A stretch of 64,000 nt of DNA from Allolobophora icterica (Eukaryota > Annelida > Clitellata > Crassiclitellata > Lumbricidae). Location of the stretch: positions 312,352 to 376,351 of the forward strand of contig OY744605.1 of assembly GCA_963556255.1 (NCBI GenBank), written 5' to 3'. Below are positions 57,004 through 64,000 of the stretch, one piece after another. How positions within the stretch are numbered: position 1 is the first letter of the stretch; each line of letters begins with the position of its first letter. Both the position numbers and the translations under genes were made by a program. The notes beneath the pieces were generated by a model. The model saw only the letters and a list, made by a program, of their open reading frames with translations. It was not told the DNA's origin and did not search any database.

Positions 57004-60000
57004 TAATAATAAAAATGACAACTTCTAATCCTGACGGATTACACTTACCTTGGATTAAAGAATTATTAACAATAAGACAATTTATATAGCTCCAGTGCAT
57101 GACAAAACTTAATGGCAGTCACATGATAGTTTAAAAAGAGAGATGTTGGTGATTCAGAGCAAGAGAAAAAGGAAGATGGAGGTGATATTTGATGAAGAGC
57201 ATGGCCTCTCATTGTGGAATAGGCTTCCAAGCAATATGTGACATGAGCTTCTTCTTTCGATGCCTTTATTTCGCTTTTAGTTGAAGAACATTCTCTTCAG
57301 TCACAGTCTTGTGTAATCAGGTGAAGAGCATATCTGATGAGTTTCAGGCAGAGATGCTATATAAATGAGACCACTCAAGTAGCACAGGTAAAGTGCATTA
57401 GTTCTAAGGATGGGAGGTGTGTGTGTGTGAACGTCTGAAGTTGATTGGTGTTGAATGATGGTCAGAGTTTGGCATTGTGGTCGGTATATTTGTACAGTTG
57501 GCTGACATTGTGTTTGGTCTTGTAGGCTCAGAGTAATTACGAAAGGGAGTTGGTGCTGCATGCAGCTGATGTGGAGAGTCTGTCACGCGTGAAACAGGAG
57601 GTAGGTACTTTGTTGTCATTCTGTGTGAAAGGAACCATTTCATTGTTGTTTAAATCTATTGACAGATTTATATAGTGTGTCTACAAGATAGACTCTAATG
57701 AGGGGCACCCTTGGTGGTCTTCATGGTATGCTATGGTATGGTATCTGAGAATTTATAAAGCGCCTCTCACAGTGTGAACTATTCAGAGGCGCTCTCAGCG
57801 TGTGAGTCTCGTGGAAACAGAAAAGTCTTTAAACGACGAACAACATAGAGGGAGAACCTAGTAAGTAGGGTCCCACAGAGTACCAAGGGAAGGGAGTTCC
57901 ATAGGGATGGTCCCACGACAGCAAAAGAGCGTCTGGCTTCATTTCACAGGTTTTTCTTGCTTGTTGGTAATTGTATTTTTGCTACAAATTGCATCCAATA
58001 AAGTTTTTGCTGTAATTTTCAGTATTTCATAATCATCAGGCTGGAGGTTTTTGAGTTTTTAGCTGGGATTCAAAGTCCAGCCTTTGGTTCATCAAGACTT
58101 GTTGAACCAATTGTTCTCTATTTAGAAACACAAAGCTGGAATTGGTGATTTTATTTGGATTGTTTGTCTGTTTGAAGTTGGAGTCTTTCAATGACAAGTT
58201 GTCTGCTGCGGAGACAGAGGCAAAGGAAGCAAAGAGTCTACGCTCTGCTGCACAGGTTAGAACTCATCCTCGTCCTTCTCCTCCTCCTCCTTCTCCTCCT
58301 GCCATTGCTATTATTTCCTTTTCAGATTCTGCTGTGAAAACATTTCTGGTCATTTGTTTTACTTTGACTAGGATTGGAGATTGGACTCTTGTCCTCATAG
58401 GACCTTGGAAGTCCTTGTGAGTCTTTGTTGTATTGCATTGTATCTGCGGTGGTTTGATAAGTGCTGTGTGTTGGTTTGTTGTGTAAAGGGGTCGTGGGCA
58501 GAACAGGAATCCGCTCTTCGGAAGGAAATGTCAGCGCTCCGTGAGCGAATGACTTCACTCCACTCACAGAATACGATGCTCCATCAGGAACTGGAAAAGG
58601 TCAGTGACGACAACTCCATCCTCCTTACAGCTGAAGTGTGCCCTCTCTTTTGCTTGCTGTTTATTTTTTTAGCTTGCCCTGTGTCTACCTCTCTGTGTCT
58701 ATCTCTCTGTCTTTCTCTGTTTTCCTTTTAGTATGATTCAATCTGTAATTTCAATTTTTAAATCGATGCTCTGGGTCATCAGTCTGCGTTCTTTGGTTCT
58801 TTGTCTAGAATCATTCATTCTTCTGCTGACTGTGTTTCACTGGGGATTTCTGTAATTCTGTGTCATTTCTTAGTCTTCTGGATGTTGGTCGATTGATGGA
58901 TTTGTGTGTTTTGTGTTGGCTAGATGTCAGAGCAGATGCTTCAGATGCAGTCAGTGAAGGAACGAGAGGAGACGCAGGGCAAACAACTGGCAGACGCCGT
59001 AGAGAAGGAAGCCAATCCAAAGACACCGGATCAGCTACTGGAAGTCATACGGTAAAGTCTGACACGACCGCCTCCTACCTTCATATAATTTACCTTCATA
59101 TAATTAACTTAATCAGCTGCCAAAATGTATGGTACCAAACTACAGGGAATGCTAGACAAACTCTGTGAGTGTCTACATTCTTGACCACGTTATTCATCTC
59201 TTCTCCTGTTTTCCATGTTTGCTTTAGTGCTTAAGTATTTTTGCATATATAGTTATAACTCCCTGGGGTAGAGCAGCCAATTGGTTAGAGTGCTCGACTT
59301 CTGATGAGGAGAGTGCAGGTTTAAGGTGGTTACTGTTTAGGAACCTCGATTAAGTCCTTCATACCTTTGTACCATCAATGTTCTTTCGTATCGTGTGCAC
59401 TTCTGAACCCCTTTGGAAGGATGGCAGTGTCAGTTGCAGTCATTGTTTTGTAACTTGTTACTGTTTGTTTTCCCATCTGAATTGTGTAACAACTGCATTA
59501 TGATAAACAATGGCTTTATATTCATCTTATCACACTCATGGAAATTTTAAAAATGAAAAAAATATTCATCCCACAAATTCTTATGAAGTAGGACTAGCGT
59601 GAATTGTCACCATGTGATTTTGCTGAATCAAAAGTTCATCTTGGCTTTGATTCCATTTCCTGAAGAGACGTGACCTCGTAAAATTTTTGGATTGTTGCTG
59701 CAGGTACTTGAGACGTGAGAAGGAGCTGACGGAGGCCAAGCACGGCATCATCGAGGCCGAGGTGAATCGACTGCGGCAGCAGGTGGCTCTGCTCAAAAGG
59801 CATCTCGATTCTGCTGAACAGTCTCTTGCACAGGAGCTGGAGAAGAATGCGGTCAGAAGTTATCTTCTTTTTGCAACCTTTTTCTACGAGTTACTTTTGC
59901 CCATTTTAGATTTAATTTGAGTGTGTTGCCGTACTTATAAGTTTAGAAAGAGTGATTGTTTATACTGAAACTGACAAGTATTTCTTATTCTGGCAGATAA

Positions 60001-63000
60001 CGGGTCATTGGTTTTATGTGTGTTGTGAGTTGTTATGTGAAAGAAGTGATGTGGATGCAAGCAGAATGCGTTGGTGAATTGAGAGAGTAAAATGACAGAC
60101 TAGAAGTAGGAGCGTGGAAAGAGGTGAAGAAGAGCAGTTTTGTTAACACTGGATATTGTTACTTGTGGCTATGGTGATTATGATGATGATGATAATTCTA
60201 GTGGTGGTTGGGTGGGGTGGGGTGGGGTGGTGGTGCCATCCAGAACAGCAGTGACGTTGAGGTGGTTGATGAAGATGATGGCTTATTATATGTTTTCCAT
60301 ATGCTTTCCAGATCAAGATGGAGAGTGCAGCTCAGCATGCAGAGCTGATGAGGAAGGTGGAGACGTTGAATCTGCTGCAGGACAGCAACCAGCTGCTGAG
60401 GAGCGAAAAGGACCGAATGTTCCATCAGCTGAAAGAACTTGAGGCCAAGGTATGAGGTCAAGGTCAAGGTATGAGGTCAAGATCAAGGTATGAGGTCAAG
60501 GCATAAGATCAGCTACAAAGGACAAATATGTAAGATCAAAGGTTGGAAGATCAAATGATATAAGATCAAAGGATGTAAGATCCAGATTGGATCATGTTAA
60601 ATTAAATGGAGCATTGAGTTGATTAAATGTTTAGATGATTAATTTATTGAAGCAATAAGCTTATTAAATTAGTCGATTGCTTTTGATGAAGCAGTGTGTT
60701 TATTAGATTTTATGAGATTAATTTCACTGAGTTAATAAGTAGATGGTTGGTGATGTTGCAAACCCAGAGTTTAATGGATGAGTTTTATGTGAATGAGTAT
60801 GTTGTGTGTCTGGCTTTATCAGAATATTTCTATGCCGGCAGCCACAATCATTGTCTTGTAACTGACTAAGAGTTGGTAGTTGTAGCTGTGTTTTGATTAG
60901 ATCCTGTATTTCTCCTCGTCCTTTCCAGAACGCCAGACTGGAAGCGGAGATCGATCCGCTGAAGGAGACGACCAATGACATGGTCGCCCAGCGTGATGCT
61001 TCACGAAGAGAAGTGGAGATTCTGATGGGAGAGGTGGAAAGGTGGAAGAGCAGAACAAACCATCTGATTGAACAGTGCAACAAATATGATCCAGAGGAAC
61101 TGAAGAAGGCTCTGTACGTTTTGCAACTTCTTGCGTAATTCTGTCTGCCAGAGAGCTTTGCTGTTGTTGTATCAGATGCTTACAGGTGTTGTTATTGCGT
61201 TTATTATTATTGTTATTATGTATTTGTTAAGTGTTGCCATCTTATGACCAAGCATCAATCGATGGTGCTGAGTAAGTGTGAGTGAAGGACTTGCTGAAAT
61301 GACCATCTCAGGGAAGGAGGCTTGAATCTGTAATGTCCTATTTGCAATGTAGGCACTCTGTCCAATCTTCTGCCATTGTCTTTTCGGTTGTAAAGAACTG
61401 TTGTTGGTTGATTGCAGTTGTGGTTCCTCTCTTGCTCTTGTCTTTGTCTTAAGTTATAGGAAAAGTGTTTTGATTAAAAGAGTAAAGCCTGATCATTGTG
61501 TGGCACAATAACTGAAGGGATAGAGCACTTTGTCCGTGACTGCATGGGGTCAATCCTCCACTTAGGCGGGCTCTGTGTGTTGGGGGCCTTGAGCAAGTCC
61601 TTCACTCGCAGTTGCTCAGCACCATCGATGTACTGTCGTGTGGCCTTGTCTGTGCTTCTGAACTTTGGAAGGAGGGAAATGTCAAATACAATTGTATTCT
61701 GTGTTGTTTTGATCTAGGGATGATCGTGATCAGTTGAAGAGACAGCTGGAGACCGTCTCAGAAGAATGTCAGGCACTGAAGTAAGTCGAACGTTGTTCAC
61801 ACACGAAAATTCTGTTTCCCAGCACTGTGTAGCTTTCGCTTTTTTCACCAGACAGTCTTCTTTATTAACAGCTCTTCCTTCTGGCAGGTGAAGATGCTCT
61901 GAAATGGTTTAAAAGTATCTCCTGCAATTTTGCTCTTTGTGTTTGAAACTTTAAAAGCCTTTTAATGTTGATATCTAGCATAGTCTGATAACTTCTAAAG
62001 TGCCACTTATGTGCTTTCCTATTTCTATCAGAATATTTAAATGGTAGTGCTTATGGTACAAGGGCTTCATTTGCAATGCCTTACTTGGTGAAAATCTGTT
62101 CAGAACTTACATGCAAATACACATATCAGGTATTTCTAGAAGGACACGCCTTAATTAATCCAGTAATTGTGTTGAATTAACGGCCTTTATTGCCATTAAG
62201 TGTCAGTAAACTCTGGATCTATCTATCCAGGACAAGCCTTGTGGTCTGAGATATCCGATGGAGATCGTCTGATATGTGATTAGAATTTAATTAAGTGTAC
62301 TTTGCATGTATTGTACTGGTACATATCTTGTTTTATCTGTTTGATAGAAGTGAAGTTTCTCGGTTGAAGGAGCAGCTGGCCACGGCTCAGTGAGCAATTA
62401 TTTCTTTCTTATTTTAAAGTATCCAACTGAAGAGCTATCTGTGTATTCTCCTCGTGTGTTATGATTGAGCCCAGCATTTGAAACTTCATGTTGCCGATAA
62501 TGATTTTCCTGCACTGGTGTTTAAATCACGTGTATTAAGTTACAGTTCTAAAACTACTTTCATGAAATGCATCGGGACTTGTAACATAAGTATCAACGCA
62601 GTGGTGTTTATTTCTTGAAAGAAGCGAGTTTTAATGGTGTCTGGAATGAAAGATACATAATTATATAACATAAATGAAAATTTGTAAACTTCAAGGAAAA
62701 ACTCATCAGTAGCGATTCCAACCCAACAAGGAGAACCCTCGTTCAAACACAATAGATGTTAAAAAAGATATTTATAGAAGATGAATCTGATTGTCCTATG
62801 TCTGCATTGTTTAAGTTGAAAGCTGAAGTGATAAGCAAGAGTTGTTTTGCTTTAGGACGGAAGCTGCAAGTGCAAACGAACAAACGCAACAGCTCAGGTG
62901 AGAATCAATCAGAATGTAACAGAGAGTTAACTCTTTCAAATGGCAAATGATTGACAACACCAACAATCTGGTACTGCATTGTAGTGAATTTAGGATTTCG

Positions 63001-64000
63001 GTCTGGGTCTGGCTGTGCTACTTAGGGAATGTCCCTTGCTATTTACGGGAGCTCTGTTGCCCCTCCTCAAGTTTGGCTGGCTGTAAAAACCTTTGTGCTG
63101 CATCTTGTTCTGTTTGCATGCACTTCAAAGATGCGACGTCGTGCCTTTTCAGTGGTTGGTGTTGACCTCGTGGCATAACATTCCTTCAGATCTGCGTGTG
63201 CTTTTAACTATGGAATCTACATTTACAAGCATCTGTAAACTTCTTTATCACTGCAGTTGGGCTGGAAGCGCCTCTGGGTAGATATCTTGGACGGGAGCCA
63301 TGTAAGTGTTCTAAATGAATGTACTTCCCTTTGGTTGTGATAGATATCACGTTTCATTGATTTTAAATCGACTTGATTGATTTCGGATGGTTTGTTTCCT
63401 TCAGCGCTCAGTTGGCAGAGACAAAGTCATCGATCGCTGCAAAAGACGCAGATGAGGAGGAAAAGACGAAGACAATTGCGCAGGTGAAGAAGCAGTTCTT
63501 TCAAACGATCCATCTGGTGCCAAAACAATTATATCAGTCATCTCTGCATCTCTATAACTATAAATATCAGTGCAGACGGTTGGAGCTTTGTTTATATTTA
63601 GATGAACCACAGAGATACAATTTGAACTTGATTTAAACTTTGATAAAGTAGATATGTGTAATGTAACCAGACATTTATATAGCGCCTACAAAGGACCTCC
63701 TAGAGATGCTGCATACATGGCTATACCTAATTGATCTAAGTAAGTCTGACTTAAGATGACCGGATTATATGTCTTGAGGTGAATCAGTTGAAACGGCGTG
63801 TAGTGTTAAAGGAAGATTGTTCCAAGCCGGAGGTGAAATGCATGAGGAAGCCCATATGATTTTAATTTAAATGATAGTTAATTACTGAGCATGTGATGAA
63901 CTTGCCTGGTGTTCCTACTAATGACTGATTTTCATTGTGTAGCTGAGGAAGATTGGCCGGAAGTATCGGATGCAAGCGGAGGAGACACAGAAGGAACTGG
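40241..64000 (+). CDS. TPR: TPR, nuclear-pore basket coiled-coil protein (5' 42 exons, runs off right edge)
   Basis: TPR is the large coiled-coil scaffold of the nuclear-pore basket, used in mRNA export and perinuclear chromatin organisation. Exons that join in phase: 40241-40430, 41098-41202, 41765-41838, 42131-42239, 42559-42662, 42870-42983, 43211-43261, 43465-43557, 44059-44139, 44663-44750, 45275-45343, 45798-45964, 46727-46819, 47465-47569, 48051-48158, 48609-48745, 48906-49022, 49568-49652, 49782-49853, 50179-50369, 51111-51189, 51358-51501, 51965-52138, 52533-52673, 53143-53253, 54224-54293, 54926-55018, 55417-55566, 56141-56280, 56737-56871, 57526-57600, 58178-58255, 58489-58599, 58924-59051, 59704-59851, 60312-60449, 60929-61113, 61718-61780, 62348-62389, 62856-62897, 63405-63483, 63943-64000. 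They encode about 1,512 codons of near-continuous heptad coiled coil. Diagnostic blocks shared with vertebrate TPR: LLKELEEARG, DSLIQQRDMYR, YERELVLHAADVE, YLRREKEL and KIGRKYR. The C-terminal acidic tail lies beyond the window. Every intron begins GT and ends AG. Confidence 0.95.
41500..41570. mobile_element. Hairpin element copy 2 (TPR intron 2)
   Basis: TTAACACTTAAACGATGAAC, TTGGTTTCCCAGTCACTTTT, AGTACACTCTCGTCGTTAGG and ATGTTAA: same length, order and arms as copy 1. Confidence 0.85.
44233..44300. mobile_element. Hairpin element copy 3 (TPR intron 9)
   Basis: ACACTTTAACGACCAGCTGC, ATTGGTTTTCCAGTCGCTTT, TAGTACACTCTCATCGTTAA and AATGTAAA; the right arm is inverse to the left as in copies 1 and 2. 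Confidence 0.85.
44335..44425 (+). repeat. Short tandem repeat CAGTCATCCTCAAT in TPR intron 9
   Basis: About six units of 12-14 bp with CAGTCATCCTCAAT as core, right after hairpin element copy 3. Confidence 0.8.
45512..45630 (-). mobile_element. SINE family A copy in a TPR intron, reverse
   Basis: AATTGTGAGTGAAAGACTTG and CTCAAGGTCGCTATACAGTA are the inverse of the family A body; the tRNA-like head is worn. Confidence 0.65.
45798..45964 (+). CDS. TPR: TPR exon 12, most conserved N-terminal block
   Basis: This 55-codon exon, phase 1 in and phase 0 out, contains SEEDAQAISPAAAAASRLL followed by GMSLTQ. It matches the vertebrate TPR segment reading SEEELAAMSPTAAAV...GMKLTE. This conserved interruption of the coiled coil was the strongest single support for the assignment. 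Confidence 0.95.
46134..46240 (+). mobile_element. Repeat family B copy in a TPR intron
   Basis: TAATAAAGATGATTGGCTTC, CCTCCTCCTTTATCTAGGCT and CACTGCCAGAGTACGGGCAG match the family order and spacing. Confidence 0.7.
46438..46520 (-). mobile_element. SINE family A fragment in a TPR intron, reverse
   Basis: GATTGTGAGTCAAGGACTTG and CTCAAGGTCCGTATGCAGTG are the inverse of the family body; the rest is diverged. Confidence 0.6.
46595..46695 (+). repeat. Two-copy 47-bp repeat in TPR intron 12
   Basis: GTGGTGAGTGGATGGGGGTG, GAGAGTAGTTTGGATGAATG and ATCTTGG repeat once with few changes. Confidence 0.85.
46895..47285 (+). mobile_element. Fossil LINE 3' end (reverse-transcriptase tail) in a TPR intron
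   Basis: Broken frames keep ELHWLPMQKSI, AGCAQSYLKNL, FLRSAIHGDLVVPPS and SSWNSL, the usual C-terminal signature of L2/CR1-type RT ORFs. The copy ends in GGTGCTATATAAATGTGC and an ATT-rich tail. Confidence 0.75.
47812..48060 (+). repeat. 35-45-bp minisatellite in TPR intron 14 carrying copies of the next splice acceptor
   Basis: Six imperfect units of the type TTGATAGGAGTGTGAGAAAT plus AGTGTTAATGGTGTGAT start near 47812, 47847, 47889, 47926, 47967 and 48001. The true exon 15 boundary (TTGATAG|GATTGTGAGAAAT at 48051) is the last member. Confidence 0.85.
49190..49330 (+). mobile_element. SINE family A copy in a TPR intron
   Basis: GTAGCTGATTGGGTAGATCG, CGCCTTGTAACGCAATGAGT, GGGTTCTAATTACC, and a diverged body with AGTCCTTAACTAACAGTTGC. 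Confidence 0.7.
49388..49510 (-). mobile_element. SINE family A fragment in a TPR intron, reverse
   Basis: ACACAGTAACCGTCTGAGGG, AACCCGTACCTTTCACATTA and GAGCACTCTAAGTGATCG correspond to the inverse of the tRNA-like head. Confidence 0.55.
53372..54034 (+). repeat. 21-bp minisatellite, about 31 copies, in TPR intron 25
   Basis: The unit runs AGAACAGCACTGGG then CATCATG, nearly without change. The only common variant is A to T in GAACAGC/GAACTGC (9 units). Because 21 is divisible by 3 and the unit lacks stops, three of the six frames stay open, creating false ORFs of over 240 codons. Confidence 0.97.
56337..56392 (-). mobile_element. Repeat family B fragment in a TPR intron, reverse
   Basis: ACTCTGGTAGTGCCAGTCC followed by AAAGCCTGGAAAAAGGGGAG is the inverse of the distal half of family B. 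Confidence 0.55.
56945..57012 (+). repeat. AAT trinucleotide repeat in a TPR intron
   Basis: TAATAATAAT units with a few interruptions, roughly 20 copies. Confidence 0.95.
57190..57380 (+). mobile_element. Fossil LINE 3' end in a TPR intron
   Basis: LWNRLPSNM followed by a diverged LKNILFSHSLV stretch and the terminal GATGCTATATAAATGAG: the end of an L2/CR1-like copy. Confidence 0.6.
59265..59460 (+). mobile_element. SINE family A copy in a TPR intron
   Basis: AGCCAATTGGTTAGAGTGCTC head, diverged body (TAAGTCCTTCATACC), ACCATCAATGTTCTTTCGT, and a tail GGAAGGATGGCAGTGTCAG. Confidence 0.7.
61225..61385 (-). mobile_element. SINE family A copy in a TPR intron, reverse
   Basis: GACCAAGCATCAATCGATGG, GTGTGAGTGAAGGACTTGC and CCATCTCAGGGAAGGAGGCT are inverse family A. 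It sits 105 bp from a plus-orientation copy (61490-61700). Confidence 0.72.
61490..61700 (+). mobile_element. SINE family A copy in a TPR intron
   Basis: A tRNA-like head, then CCTTGAGCAAGTCCTTCACT, GTTGCTCAGCACCATCGATG and the tail GGAGGGAAATGTCAAATACA just before TPR exon 38 (61718). Confidence 0.8.
63160..63270 (+). mobile_element. Fossil LINE RT C-terminal fragment in a TPR intron
   Basis: WHNIPSDLRVL then STFTSICKLLYH resembles the WNSLPxxLR...FKxxLKTxLF end of LINE ORF2. It is short and diverged. Confidence 0.45.

Noticed and set aside
58600..58731. TPR exon 33 continuing past 58599 (VSDDNSILL...)
   Set aside because: Using the AAG|GTCAGT donor restores the vertebrate-like order into MSEQMLQ; the extension ends in low-complexity sequence.

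Overview
This window is animal (metazoan) genomic DNA. Genes are split into short exons with GT-AG introns, intergenic DNA is full of microsatellites, SINEs, non-LTR and DNA-transposon remnants, and the identifiable proteins are animal families. The repeats (tRNA-headed SINEs, CR1/L2-type LINE tails, many hAT-like elements, a short TTAGGG tract) fit a marine invertebrate, probably an invertebrate deuterostome or a lophotrochozoan. The sequence alone does not let me name the species.

Layout. 1-9.3 kb is repeat-rich and has no gene I can support. It holds microsatellites, a 2.4-kb terminal-inverted-repeat element (3935-6334) with two hAT-like elements nested in it, an interstitial TTAGGG tract, and a long ATTCACTC satellite. 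9.4-12.1 kb carries a two-exon plus-strand gene with a LURAP1-like core. 12.2-21.7 kb is mostly intergenic: an OTU-protease-like exon whose 3' end is tandemly amplified seven times, a hAT-like element with perfect 8-bp duplications, and a decayed mariner-like transposon. 21.7-27.0 kb (minus) is a five-exon GAB/DOS docking-protein gene with an N-terminal PH domain and a long array of YxxP sites. 28.5-39.3 kb (minus) is WBP4/FBP21, a spliceosomal protein with a matrin-type zinc finger and two WW domains. One of its introns holds a LINE with two intact ORFs (32.3-36.5 kb) in the sense direction. 40.2-64.0 kb (plus) is the 5' part of TPR, the nuclear-pore basket coiled-coil protein: 42 exons whose phases all join, giving about 1,500 codons before the window ends.

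Arrangement. WBP4 and TPR are head to head with under 1 kb between the predicted WBP4 first exon and the TPR start, so a shared promoter region is plausible. GAB lies downstream of WBP4 on the same strand. I infer no functional pathway linking the genes.

The most distinctive signals are repeats linked to exons or splice sites: the 134-bp array copying the last part of the OTU exon, and an intron minisatellite in TPR whose units each copy the next exon's 3' splice boundary. Others are a roughly 75-bp hairpin element present three times around the TPR promoter, a mariner-like element with long gapped inverted ends, and several hAT-like elements recognised by matching 8-bp target duplications.
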